In this document: one piece after another, positions 7,293-15,314 of the stretch | Position numbering within the stretch: the first letter of the stretch is position 1 | How the letters are laid out: the number at the start of each line of letters is the position of its first letter | Source: Evansella alkalicola | GTDB taxonomy: Bacteria > Bacillota > Bacilli > Bacillales > Salisediminibacteriaceae | Direction: 5' to 3' | DNA length: 64,000 nucleotides | Assembly: GCF_019042735.1 (NCBI RefSeq) | Contig: NZ_JAHQCR010000062.1 | Location: forward strand, 1 to 64,000 | Made by a program: the position numbers and the translations under genes | Notes under the pieces: model-generated | What the model saw: the letters and a program-made list of their open reading frames with translations, nothing else | The model's database searches: none | Told to the model about the DNA's origin: nothing

Positions 7293-8522
7293 ATGAACAA
7301 AAACGATCGTCATATTTTCAGAAATCCACAGTTTCTATTTATCTGGTTAGGGAATGCCATTTCCGAATTAGGTGGGGCATTTGGTACCTTTTGCAACTCC
7401 ATTCTCATTTTTCAACTCACTGGGTCATCATTAGCATTAGGAAGTATGTGGCTTCTTTACTTCATCCCATCTCTTCTTCTTCAATTATTCATTGGACCGT
7501 TTATTGATAAATGGAGTCGGAAATGGATCATGATATTTTCACAATGGACAAGGGCTGTCATCTTCCTACTGCCTTTATTCGCATATATCTCAGGGGATCT
7601 TCAACCATGGCACATCTTCACTGTTCAAGTCATCATCGGATTAATTACACCACTTTACGTGCCAGCAAACCATGCCATCACGCCAACCATTGTTCCAGAA
7701 AAACAATTAAGCACAGCGAATGCATACATTGATGGTATGGTCCGACTAATGACCTTCTTAGCACCAATTACAGGTGGAATTGTCATTGAATATATCGATG
7801 TTATTCCTACACTGTCATTAGTATGCATCTTTCTTTTCATAAGTGGTTCACTACTACTTTTTATTAAGGAAAAACGAGAGGTATCCTCCGTTAGAAAGAC
7901 ATGGCTAGAGGATTTCCGAGAAGGAATAACTTATTTTTTCAAACAACGTATCATCATTTGGCTAGGAATATTCTTGGCATTCATCCAATTCGGGGTTGGC
8001 GTTACAATGGTAACTACACTCCCGTACATTACGAGCGATCTAGCAGGCAGTTATGCCGAATATGGATACTTCATGGCTGCATTCCCAATCGGATATGTTA
8101 TTGGCGCTTTTTTAGTGGGAAAAATACAGTATCAGAGTCGTAGGCGCATGATGTTGGGTTCGTTGACAGTCGGTGGATTAACATTTATATGGCTGTACTT
8201 TAACCAAAGTATTGCATTGGCGATACCAACGGAAATCATCGCTGGAATCGCAATGGCCATTTTCAGTGTCCATAATGTAACCATTTGCCAGAAAACCGTG
8301 CCAAATCATTTGATGGGAAAAATTTTCTCAGTCCGATTGTTAATTGTTAGGGGCGCTTTGCCGATAGGGGTATTAGTCGGTGGGGTTTTAAGTGAAATAG
8401 TTGGTGTAAGGCCTTTATACTTACTGATAGGAACTATTATTTGCACGGTATCATTAATAGGAATGCTACACCCTTATTTTAAGTTTATTGATTTTGAACT
8501 AACTTCAAATGATGCTGCATAA
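7293..8522 (+). CDS. MFS-family efflux transporter
   Basis: 409 residues with about 12 predicted membrane helices. The N-terminus (FRNPQFLFIWLGNAISELGGAF) and the FIDKWSRKWIM loop resemble the MFS_3/enterobactin-exporter-like group of drug or siderophore exporters. It starts 22 bases after the ArsR-like regulator. Substrate is unknown; export of a toxic compound is an inference from the family and the linked regulator. Confidence 0.8.
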   Translation: MNKNDRHIFRNPQFLFIWLGNAISELGGAFGTFCNSILIFQLTGSSLALGSMWLLYFIPSLLLQLFIGPFIDKWSRKWIMIFSQWTRAVIFLLPLFAYISGDLQPWHIFTVQVIIGLITPLYVPANHAITPTIVPEKQLSTANAYIDGMVRLMTFLAPITGGIVIEYIDVIPTLSLVCIFLFISGSLLLFIKEKREVSSVRKTWLEDFREGITYFFKQRIIIWLGIFLAFIQFGVGVTMVTTLPYITSDLAGSYAEYGYFMAAFPIGYVIGAFLVGKIQYQSRRRMMLGSLTVGGLTFIWLYFNQSIALAIPTEIIAGIAMAIFSVHNVTICQKTVPNHLMGKIFSVRLLIVRGALPIGVLVGGVLSEIVGVRPLYLLIGTIICTVSLIGMLHPYFKFIDFELTSNDAA

Positions 8523-8562
8523 AAAAATGTCAATTTTTTTACCTTAGGAGGAACAGTCTAAC

Positions 8563-9105
8563 ATGGTTGAAATCATTGGAAAGAAAGTTGAACTAACAAA
8601 GGCAACAAATAGGGACATAGAGGAATTGTACTTTTGGAAATATGAAGAAACGAAGCAAGAAGCTAAAAAGTGGAACGGTCCCTATATACCAGAGGAGAAA
8701 CTAACTAAAGAAGAATTTTGTAATGATTGGGAGCAAGAAATATTGCCAGGTGTACCTGATTCCCTAGTCATAAAGTGTGAAGGCAGAGCCATCGGATACG
8801 TTGGAGCATATTGGGTCGATAAAAACACGAATTGGCTTGAGACTGGTATCGTCATTTATGACAGCAATTATTGGAATGGCGGCTATGGATCTGAAGCATA
8901 CAAACTCTGGATTAACTATCTTTTTACTAACACCAATTTACATCGATTAGGTATGTCAACTTGGTCAGGGAACCTAAGAATGATGAAGGTAGCATCTAAG
9001 TTGGGGATGAAAGAAGAAGCTAGAATAAGAGATGCTAGAATCGTGAATGGAGAATACTTCGATGCGATAAAGATGGGGATATTGAGGAACGAATGGGGGA
9101 AGTGA
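8563..9105 (+). CDS. GNAT-family N-acetyltransferase (RimJ/RimL-like)
   Basis: 180 residues with the Acetyltransf_3 layout. GYVGAYWVD is followed by a glycine-rich acetyl-CoA loop region (NGGYGSEAYKLW), then LHRLGMSTWSGNLRMMKVASKLGMKEE, typical of the RimJ/RimL class. Strong TAGGAGG site before the ATG. The gene follows the MFS gene by 40 bases and may be cotranscribed. Substrate not predictable. Confidence 0.85.
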   Translation: MVEIIGKKVELTKATNRDIEELYFWKYEETKQEAKKWNGPYIPEEKLTKEEFCNDWEQEILPGVPDSLVIKCEGRAIGYVGAYWVDKNTNWLETGIVIYDSNYWNGGYGSEAYKLWINYLFTNTNLHRLGMSTWSGNLRMMKVASKLGMKEEARIRDARIVNGEYFDAIKMGILRNEWGK

Positions 9106-9113
9106 GTGGACAT

Positions 9114-9142
9114 AAAAAAAAGAGCCGCAACTTTGCAACTCT
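9114..9142 (-). terminator. Rho-independent terminator of the PAS-GGDEF gene
   Basis: On the minus strand AGAGTTGC-AAAGTT-GCGGCTCT, with two G-T pairs, is followed by eight T. It lies between converging genes and serves the gene ending at 9170. A very similar terminator is at 10867-10895. Confidence 0.7.
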
Positions 9143-9169
9143 TGTCATGAATCTTTTCATGTTTCTGCT

Positions 9170-10684
9170 TTATTTTTCTTTTGTTTGCTCTTTATCTTTG
9201 TACATTCGTTTGTCTGCTACACTATAAAGTTGGTCCATATTCTCACCATCAGACGGATAATGACTAACACCAATACTAGCAGATAAGAATATTTGTTGAT
9301 TATTTGCGAGTTTCAATGGAGTATCAAACTGTGATCGTACTTTTTTAATCACATCACCCGTTTTATTAGGATCAAGTAGAAGCACAAACTCATCTCCACC
9401 TAATCGAGCAACAGGATGATTATCATTCATCACTTTTCTTAAAAGGGAGGCAACATGTTGAATGGCTTGATCTCCAGCTTGATGCCCATGTGTATCATTA
9501 ATCTGCTTCATTTTATTTAAATCTAGCAAAACAAAGTCAAACTTTTCTTTATCACTTAGTAATTCTGATATATGTTTTTCAAATCCAGCTCGATTTAACA
9601 AATCTGTTAATATATCATGGTATGCCAAGTATTTAACTCTCTTTTCTTTCACTTTCGCTTCCGTAATATCTTTCACCATGACAAACTGAAGTAATTGTCC
9701 TTCTGTCATAATAAAATCAGAATCAACAAGTATAGTTATGGATTCCCCTAATTTATTGACAAAAGTAAGTTCTTTGTTTGACAGCTTTATTTGATTTTCA
9801 TAATAGTAATGGTGACTTTCCAGAAAATCTTCGTTATCAATTCCGTCTACAAATGCTAATATCGAAGAATTGATAAGCTCCTGTCTTTCTACCCCTATAT
9901 ATTTTGACATTAATGGACTCGCTTCCAATACAGTAGCATTTTCATCTAGGATAAGAATTCCCAATGGTGATTTTTCAAATAAGATATTATAGCGATTCTC
10001 GTAAGACGATAAGTAATCATACTTCGACATACTCAGATAGATTGTATACATCCAAAATAAAGCACCATGCGGGATAAAGTAAGCGATGAAATAAAAATTA
10101 GTATCTTGTAGAATTAAGCCCCCGACTAACGTAGATAATGTCCAAACAAAAAATAGGGTTATTCCTTTAAACCATAGCTTTGCAGCCTCGTTTCCTTTTT
10201 TCATTTCAATTCTTGTTAATATAAGATTAACTATTAGGTACGAAAATTGGATTAACCATAATAAATACAAGCCTGGTCCAGGAATAAACATAAACTCGGT
10301 GGTACTTATTTCGTCACCACGCAACATCCAGGAATCAATAGGAATCGTTGCTAACATTAGAAGCCCAGGTAGAAATAATAATTTGAGATACTGCCCATTT
10401 TTCTTATTGTACATGTTGGCATTCATTAGCCATAGATGAAGAGATAATAAAGACGCAATAGTTATGGAGCCATTAATCCAATATATTGTAATCGGATAAT
10501 AATGATCCGGAAAAACCAGTAGCGACGTAAAAACACCCAAAAACCACATAGAAGCGAACAAAAACATCAGACTGCATGTAATATGTTTTTGACTATGGCG
10601 GTTGTTACTATAAATGATTCCAGCCCAAAAAATATAGATATACGCTGGGATTAAGTAAATAATACAATAAAATAATATATTCAA
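9170..10684 (-). CDS. Membrane PAS-GGDEF diguanylate cyclase
   Basis: 504 residues. The N-terminal 220 form about seven membrane helices, like the 7TM sensor domain of some histidine kinases. A PAS domain follows (about 230-340, NILFEKSPLGILILDENATV) and a GGDEF domain (about 350-500) with an intact RLGGDEFVLLLD motif. It should make cyclic di-GMP at the membrane in response to an unknown signal. No EAL domain. The start is a TTG at 10684 with AAGGTGAG upstream. It is monocistronic, ending in a terminator at 9114. Confidence 0.88.
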   Translation of the reverse strand: MNILFYCIIYLIPAYIYIFWAGIIYSNNRHSQKHITCSLMFLFASMWFLGVFTSLLVFPDHYYPITIYWINGSITIASLLSLHLWLMNANMYNKKNGQYLKLLFLPGLLMLATIPIDSWMLRGDEISTTEFMFIPGPGLYLLWLIQFSYLIVNLILTRIEMKKGNEAAKLWFKGITLFFVWTLSTLVGGLILQDTNFYFIAYFIPHGALFWMYTIYLSMSKYDYLSSYENRYNILFEKSPLGILILDENATVLEASPLMSKYIGVERQELINSSILAFVDGIDNEDFLESHHYYYENQIKLSNKELTFVNKLGESITILVDSDFIMTEGQLLQFVMVKDITEAKVKEKRVKYLAYHDILTDLLNRAGFEKHISELLSDKEKFDFVLLDLNKMKQINDTHGHQAGDQAIQHVASLLRKVMNDNHPVARLGGDEFVLLLDPNKTGDVIKKVRSQFDTPLKLANNQQIFLSASIGVSHYPSDGENMDQLYSVADKRMYKDKEQTKEK

Positions 10685-10866
10685 TGACTCACCTTCTTAC
10701 TTTACAAGAATTCCAAACGACAAAATTTGATTTTATTACACATTAAGTATAGTCCATTTTTACTAGAAGAGAAATTATTTTTCCTCCTAGTATTATTCTG
10801 AATTTTGCAATGATAAGGATTTTAATGGTGCACCTTATGCTTATATCTTTTTTATTAACGCAGAAA

Positions 10867-10895
10867 CAAAAAAAAGAGTCGCGCATCGCAACTCT
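10867..10895 (-). terminator. Rho-independent terminator after the HAD gene
   Basis: AGAGTTGCG-ATG-CGCGACTCT on the minus strand is followed by eight T. It ends the lipoprotein-HAD unit. Confidence 0.8.
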
Positions 10896-10931
10896 TAGCA
10901 CTTTCATGTACTTTCAGTAGTAGCATATCCT

Positions 10932-11594
10932 TTAAGCCCGCTCTATAAATAATGGTACTTCCCCTAAATCACTTATTATATAATCTGCATGAACTTCCTC
11001 TTCATTCCACTGATGGTCCCTTTTCCAAACACCAATCATTCCAACGTTTTTTGCAGCTTTAACATCATTTTCTGGGTGATCTCCTACGAATATACTTTCT
11101 TCCGCTGAAACTTCAAGCCTTTCAAGTGCTCTTTTAAAAATTTGAGGATTCGGTTTCTTTATCTGTTCTAATTCAGATATTAAAATAGCATCAAAATACT
11201 TTTTTATATTCAAAGCTTCAATATTATCCATTTGAAATTGTCCATAACCGTTTGTTATCATTCCTAATTGGAAGTTATGCTGCTTCAATTTTTCCAACAT
11301 TGATGTTAAGTTCTCAAAAGGTATGCAATGATTCTTAAACTCACTTTTATAGTCGTCAAGCAGTTCCTGCCACGTTACTTCATTTATCTCAAATTCTTGG
11401 ACCAATTGCTGATAAACGCTATCTTTCCAAACATATCCACGCTGATCAAGCTCGATGAATCTTGAGATGTACCGATCCTTATCGACGTGCCTTAACTGCT
11501 CACTTAACCTATCATGCTGCCTGTTAATGAAGTCCTTTACTGATGCATCTCTATTTAACAACGTTCCATCTAAATCAAATATGGCAGCTTTCAT
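10932..11594 (-). CDS. HAD-superfamily hydrolase (YjjG/phosphoglycolate phosphatase-like)
   Basis: About 220 residues. HAD motif I is at the N-terminus (FDLDGTLLN), motif II is ITNGYG, the lysine is in IKKPNPQIFKRAL, and motif IV is FVGDHPENDVKAA. These form the full catalytic set of a phosphatase with a helical cap. The start at 11594 puts motif I at residue 4, as usual. The frame is open to an ATG at 11663 directly after the upstream stop, so a longer, translationally coupled form is possible. Substrate unknown (small phosphate esters or nucleotides). Confidence 0.85.
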   Translation of the reverse strand: MKAAIFDLDGTLLNRDASVKDFINRQHDRLSEQLRHVDKDRYISRFIELDQRGYVWKDSVYQQLVQEFEINEVTWQELLDDYKSEFKNHCIPFENLTSMLEKLKQHNFQLGMITNGYGQFQMDNIEALNIKKYFDAILISELEQIKKPNPQIFKRALERLEVSAEESIFVGDHPENDVKAAKNVGMIGVWKRDHQWNEEEVHADYIISDLGEVPLFIERA

Positions 11595-11663
11595 CAACTT
11601 ATACCACATCCTTTGAAAGGCATGGCCTCTAGGGATCTCTTTGAACCCTACTAGCTGGCCCAT

Positions 11664-12344
11664 TCACCTAACATTTTTTTCTATAATCGTCTTCATGCGC
11701 TCTGTTCCATAAGCCCCTGGATTCAGCGCATTTTCATCTAACCAATAGCTAATCCTGAACGATGTCCCGTCATCGAGGTGGATTCGTAAAAATGTACTAT
11801 TACTCGTACTAATTCTTTCATAGATTTGGTGAAAGCCCACATAATCAAGAGTGAGAAAATCCTCGATAAACGCATCCATTTCATCCTGTGTGAAATCTAG
11901 CAATTGTCGTCCATCATAAGTACTTTCTAGACTGAGCTTTTGTACCCTACCCTCAATATCATATAGATCACGAATAGTATCAGCATTTTCGTTTTCGCGG
12001 ACCTGATAAAGCCTTCCATTTGCGAAAACCCTAAATGTAGGATCATAGCCAACTATCTCAAATACTTCCGTACCTACTGGCAAAAATGCTGCATCGCCAT
12101 TTCGCAAACGGTGGTTGGAGCAGGCATTATCCGCAAGCATGAATTCAACTTCTCCAATTTTCGATCCTTCCTTTAAGTTGTCTACATTAGAAAAGCCTTC
12201 GTCCTCACCTGTGTAATTAACGTCGTTCAACATGAGAGTATCTACCCACTCGATCTCACCGTCTGGACACGATCTCCCAATCATTGAACATGCTGTCAAA
12301 AATGATAGGACGAGGATCATCCCCAGAATCAATCCCCTCTTCAT
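11664..12344 (-). CDS. Putative lipoprotein, unknown function
   Basis: About 226 residues with a lipoprotein signal peptide (MKRGLILGMILVLSFLTAC). The Cys is followed by a soluble, acidic region with no family I recognise. GGAGGTGA lies 5 bases before the ATG at 12344; an in-frame ATG 7 codons earlier contains that site. It directly abuts the HAD hydrolase frame downstream. Likely anchored on the outer face of the membrane. Confidence 0.7.
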   Translation of the reverse strand: MKRGLILGMILVLSFLTACSMIGRSCPDGEIEWVDTLMLNDVNYTGEDEGFSNVDNLKEGSKIGEVEFMLADNACSNHRLRNGDAAFLPVGTEVFEIVGYDPTFRVFANGRLYQVRENENADTIRDLYDIEGRVQKLSLESTYDGRQLLDFTQDEMDAFIEDFLTLDYVGFHQIYERISTSNSTFLRIHLDDGTSFRISYWLDENALNPGAYGTERMKTIIEKNVR

Positions 12345-12638
12345 ACGGTCACCTCCTGCCTCCATTTTTTGAATTTATCAGTCGCGTTCCTAATTCGAAG
12401 ATTAATTTTACTCTATGTAAATACTAATTAGTTTCATATTAGCATAATCTTCCAATACTTGGACGAGTTAATTTCAGACTGGATCTATTTATGCACGCTC
12501 TAGCCTAAACTCTTATATGCAGGCGGACTTTTTTATTGAGCACATTTGGGTGAACTATAATATTTACTTTTTTCAATATATGAAGTATACTACTCTTTGT
12601 AATTCCGATTATTTTCATAGGATAAGAGGTGTTTTTTA

Positions 12639-13886
12639 ATGGCTTTAACGAATTTAAACCAACAAACTACGAATGTACAAACTGAAACGCCGTTACCACC
12701 CATGCAGAAAAGTCAATTTATCATTGGTATTATTGCATTCATCATTTTAGGTATCGTCAGTTATACAATAGCTGGTTTACAAATGTTTATCTTGTTATCA
12801 TTTGGACTAATTTTAGGGTACACACTTTTTCACGCACGTTTTGGATTTACATCTGCTTTTCGCCGCTTTATGGCAGTCGGGAATGGGGAAGCATTACGTG
12901 CCCATATGATAATGTTAGCAGTCGCAATAACATTATTTGCTCCAATATTACATTTCGGGATCGGATTTTTTGGCGTAGATCCGTCTGGATATGTTTCACC
13001 AGTTGGAACTAGTGTCATCGTCGGTTCATTTTTATTTGGTATCGGCATGCAGCTTGGAAACGGATGTGCTTCTGGCGCATTGTACCAAATTGGTGGAGGA
13101 AGAACATCAGCGATTATTGTTTTAATAGGTTTTATTATTGGTTCCGTTTTCGGTGCATGGCATTTTGAATTCTGGACAGTAACAGCACCTAACCTACCTC
13201 CTATTTCATTAGCTGAAAGTACAGGGTTAGGCTTTATGGGTGCATGGCTTTTACAATTGGCAATCTTCGGCGGAATCATTTTATTAACTATTTATGTATC
13301 TAAGAAACGTCGTTCTCCAAGAATGGCGGCACTTCCTACAACACAGGGTTGGAAAAGAATTATTCGCGGTGCTTGGCCATTATGGGCAGCAGCAATTGTT
13401 TTAGCCGTGTTTAACGCTTTGACTTTAATGGTAAGTGGTTCTCCATGGGGAGTTACTGGCGCATTTGCCCTATGGGGATCAAAGATTGCTCAATTTATCG
13501 GTATCGATGTTTTGCAATGGGGATACTGGTCTGGTGCCCGAGCAGTTCAGCTTGAACAATCAGTATTTCATGAAACTACTAGTGTCATGAACTTTGGAGT
13601 GATTACTGGTGCATTCATGGCAGCTGCTGCCGGCGGAATCCTAAGTTTTAAAAAGAAGATCCCATTTAAAATCATCTTGGCTTCATTAATCGGTGGACTT
13701 TTAATGGGCTATGGTGCGAGGCTTGCATACGGCTGTAACATTGGAGCTTATTTCGGTGGAATTGCATCATTCAGTGTACACGGTTGGGTTTGGATGATCT
13801 TTGCAATGATCGGGACATATGTTGCACTCTTCATTCGTCCATTATTCGGATTGAAGAATCCTAAATCAACGGATAACTTCTGTTAA
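12639..13886 (+). CDS. YeeE/YedE-family transporter (thiosulfate/sulfur-compound type)
   Basis: 415 residues with about ten membrane segments. It carries the two family signatures: GNGCASGALYQIGGG (Cys near residue 143) and YGCNIGAYFGG near the C-terminus. Members such as TsuA take up thiosulfate through membrane-buried cysteines, and others serve selenium metabolism. No TusA/sulfurtransferase gene is adjacent, unlike many relatives, so the substrate is uncertain. AAGAGGTG lies upstream of the ATG and a terminator follows at 13894. Confidence 0.85.
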   Translation: MALTNLNQQTTNVQTETPLPPMQKSQFIIGIIAFIILGIVSYTIAGLQMFILLSFGLILGYTLFHARFGFTSAFRRFMAVGNGEALRAHMIMLAVAITLFAPILHFGIGFFGVDPSGYVSPVGTSVIVGSFLFGIGMQLGNGCASGALYQIGGGRTSAIIVLIGFIIGSVFGAWHFEFWTVTAPNLPPISLAESTGLGFMGAWLLQLAIFGGIILLTIYVSKKRRSPRMAALPTTQGWKRIIRGAWPLWAAAIVLAVFNALTLMVSGSPWGVTGAFALWGSKIAQFIGIDVLQWGYWSGARAVQLEQSVFHETTSVMNFGVITGAFMAAAAGGILSFKKKIPFKIILASLIGGLLMGYGARLAYGCNIGAYFGGIASFSVHGWVWMIFAMIGTYVALFIRPLFGLKNPKSTDNFC

Positions 13887-13893
13887 AATCTAA

Positions 13894-13933
13894 GTTAAGG
13901 TCGTATTCATCTTTTTGGATACGCCTTTTTTTA
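13894..13933 (+). terminator. Rho-independent terminator after the YeeE/YedE gene
   Basis: AAGGTCGTATTC-ATCTTTTT-GGATACGCCTT followed by a run of T. Confidence 0.75.
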
Positions 13934-13949
13934 ATGCTTAATCCACAGT

Positions 13950-14048
13950 ATGGCTAAATACAAGAAAATGAAACACGGATTTGATATCATTGAAACAACT
14001 GTAGATGATAAAGCTTTGCATAAGATTGTACCGGAGAAAAATATATAA
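13950..14048 (+). other. Possible 32-codon ORF or gene remnant
   Basis: An ATG-started frame reading MAKYKKMKHGFDIIETTVDDK and on to KIVPEKNI has coding-like composition but no ribosome site. It may be the tail of a decayed gene or chance. It lies between the terminator at 13894 and the small membrane protein at 14071. Confidence 0.25.
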
Positions 14049-14070
14049 AAATGGGGAGGGTAAAATTCTC

Positions 14071-14283
14071 ATGGAAAGAAGTAGTATATTATTTTGGATA
14101 CTATTTATAGTTCTGTTTTTCATTCTATTACGAGTAAATAGTTTTATTTTTCATTACTTTATTCCTTTGGTCAACGTTTGGAGTCTTTTATATTTTATTA
14201 GTAACTTTGCTATTATTCTCCCATTATCACTTGTCAGTGCAAAAAAATTAACGGAGTACTTCATCCCAAATAGTGAAGTATAG
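14071..14283 (+). CDS. Small two-helix membrane protein, unknown
   Basis: 70 residues with two hydrophobic segments (ILFWILFIVLFFILL and LLYFISNFAIILPLSLV). GGGGAGGG lies about 10 bases before the ATG at 14071. An upstream in-frame start at 14005 lacks a ribosome site. No family recognised. It is followed at once by the GGGACC-type palindromic repeat. Confidence 0.5.
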   Translation: MERSSILFWILFIVLFFILLRVNSFIFHYFIPLVNVWSLLYFISNFAIILPLSLVSAKKLTEYFIPNSEV

Positions 14284-14296
14284 AGATGAAAAGATG

Positions 14297-14364
14297 GGGA
14301 CCTGGTCCCGTAACTTCCTGTGAACTCTTAGGAAAGTTCATAAATTTGTGCGGGACCAGGTCCC
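14297..14364. repeat. 68-nt GGGACC-type palindromic repeat, copy A
   Basis: Perfect 14-base arms GGGACCTGGTCCCG and CGGGACCAGGTCCC flank a 40-base centre. Each arm is itself nearly palindromic. A second copy of equal length is at 21545-21612, with the same order of blocks (AACTT, TGTGAAC, AAGTTCATAAATTTGTG). It lies at the 3' side of a small membrane protein. Confidence 0.85.
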
Positions 14365-14416
14365 TGAATCGAATGTTCGGATTTTTCATATGTTAAAACA
14401 CTTTTATTCCCGGGGT

Positions 14417-14776
14417 CTATTTATTTTTACTTTCTTCTAGAAATGCGATGAATTCATCAAAGTCAGTCGTGCTATACACAAGCATTTTTGTATCAAAGGC
14501 ATAGAAGGTTGGATAACTTTCTAAAGATAAACTAGGTAAGCGTTCTTGTATGTCTTCCATCGAAGTTGCTACCAAATAAGACTTTGTTAGTTTCTTTTCA
14601 TCGTTAACCTCTACAAACTTTTCATATACATTGTGATCACCGACAATAAAAACGTTATAATATTTATCCGAATGTGATAGTAGATAGTCAACGTTCATCT
14701 GAACATTATTTTCTGGCACACATGCAAACAAGAACGAACAACAGATAATAAAAATGATAAATACTCTCAAGAACAT
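14417..14776 (-). CDS. Small putative lipoprotein, possibly thioredoxin-like
   Basis: About 119 residues with a signal peptide ending in a lipobox (CCSFLFAC). The rest (YYNVFIVGDHNVYEKF..., SYPTFYAFDTKMLVYSTTDFDEFIAFLEE) has an alternating beta-alpha pattern reminiscent of thioredoxin folds, but there is no CxxC. AAAGGGG precedes the start. Fold assignment is a guess. Confidence 0.55.
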   Translation of the reverse strand: MFLRVFIIFIICCSFLFACVPENNVQMNVDYLLSHSDKYYNVFIVGDHNVYEKFVEVNDEKKLTKSYLVATSMEDIQERLPSLSLESYPTFYAFDTKMLVYSTTDFDEFIAFLEESKNK

Positions 14777-14889
14777 CACCCCTTTGGTAAATTAATACAA
14801 ATATATAATAAAAAGGCACGAATGTACATTTAATTGTCTGAAAATTCACGATAATAGATCGGAATACCCTTTTTGTCAATGATTATATG

Positions 14890-14918
14890 TTTTCAATCCT
14901 ATTCAAAAAGGGTATAAT
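14890..14918 (+). promoter_or_regulatory. Promoter of the antisense (antitoxin) RNA
   Basis: TTTTCA (14890-14895) and TATAAT (14913-14918) are 17 bases apart. The segment is also part of an inverted repeat, TACCCTTTTTG...CAAAAAGGGTA (about 14869-14915). Transcription would run rightwards into the hairpins at 14944-15072. Confidence 0.6.
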
Positions 14919-14924
14919 GATGTT

Positions 14925-15072
14925 GTAAAAACATATATTAAGAAGACCGCTAGTGCTGGATACACTAACGGTCGTGTAATAGCTCAGTTCCCTAAAAAAG
15001 GGGATTGGCACAAGGGTAAAGATAAGTTCCCCATTGAGCCCTAACTCAATGACTACGGGGCTTATCTTTTTT
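14925..15072 (+). ncRNA. Antisense RNA of a type I toxin-antitoxin locus (RatA-like)
   Basis: A stretch of about 148 bases with no open frame and two strong structures. One hairpin is GACCGCTAGTG..CACTAACGGTC. The other is a long stem AAGATAAG-TTCCCC-ATTGAG with CTCAAT-..-GGGG-CTTATCTT followed by TTTTTT, a terminator usable from both strands. Its 3' part is complementary to the 3' end of the toxin mRNA from the other strand, the arrangement of txpA/ratA and bsrG/SR4 in B. subtilis. Boundaries are inferred from the promoter and terminator. Confidence 0.6.
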
Positions 15073-15148
15073 CATGAAAAGATAATACAGCGACAATCAA
15101 AATCCCAAATGTTATCATCAACGATAACGCCTCGGCTGTTGTCACCAT
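15062..15148 (-). CDS. Small hydrophobic type I toxin (TxpA/BsrG-like 'putative holin-like toxin')
   Basis: A 28-residue peptide: MVTTAEALSLMITFG, then an ILIVAVLSF membrane segment and a charged tail HEKR. This matches the Hol_Tox pattern MVT..EALSLMI.FG.LIV. GAGAGGAGGTGA lies upstream of the ATG. It should insert in the membrane and be silenced by the overlapping antisense RNA. It is too short for usual gene callers. The mRNA begins near 15214 and its 3' end overlaps the antisense RNA. Recognition rests on family memory, but the match is strong. Confidence 0.85.
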   Translation of the reverse strand: MVTTAEALSLMITFGILIVAVLSFHEKR

Positions 15149-15221
15149 AGGCACTCACCTCCTCTCTGTAAGTGGAAGTGATGCACCAACCCCTATGAGT
15201 TTCCTAAACTATTACCCACAA

Positions 15222-15229
15222 ATTATACC
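15222..15229 (-). promoter_or_regulatory. Extended -10 promoter of the type I toxin
   Basis: TGGTATAAT on the minus strand gives an extended -10 (TGnTATAAT). The -35 is weak. Expected start near 15214, leaving a leader of about 65 bases. Confidence 0.5.
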
Positions 15230-15314
15230 ATTTCAGAATAAAAAGATTATAATAAATACAACAATTTTACCAATTGATTTTTGCAACACAAATTAGCCCC
15301 TGAGGTGAAAAATA

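Noticed and set aside
14869..14917. Terminator hairpin TACCCTTTTTG..CAAAAAGGGTA
   Set aside because: It has a 28-base loop and no T run, and its right arm merges into a good -10 box, so it is better read as part of a promoter.
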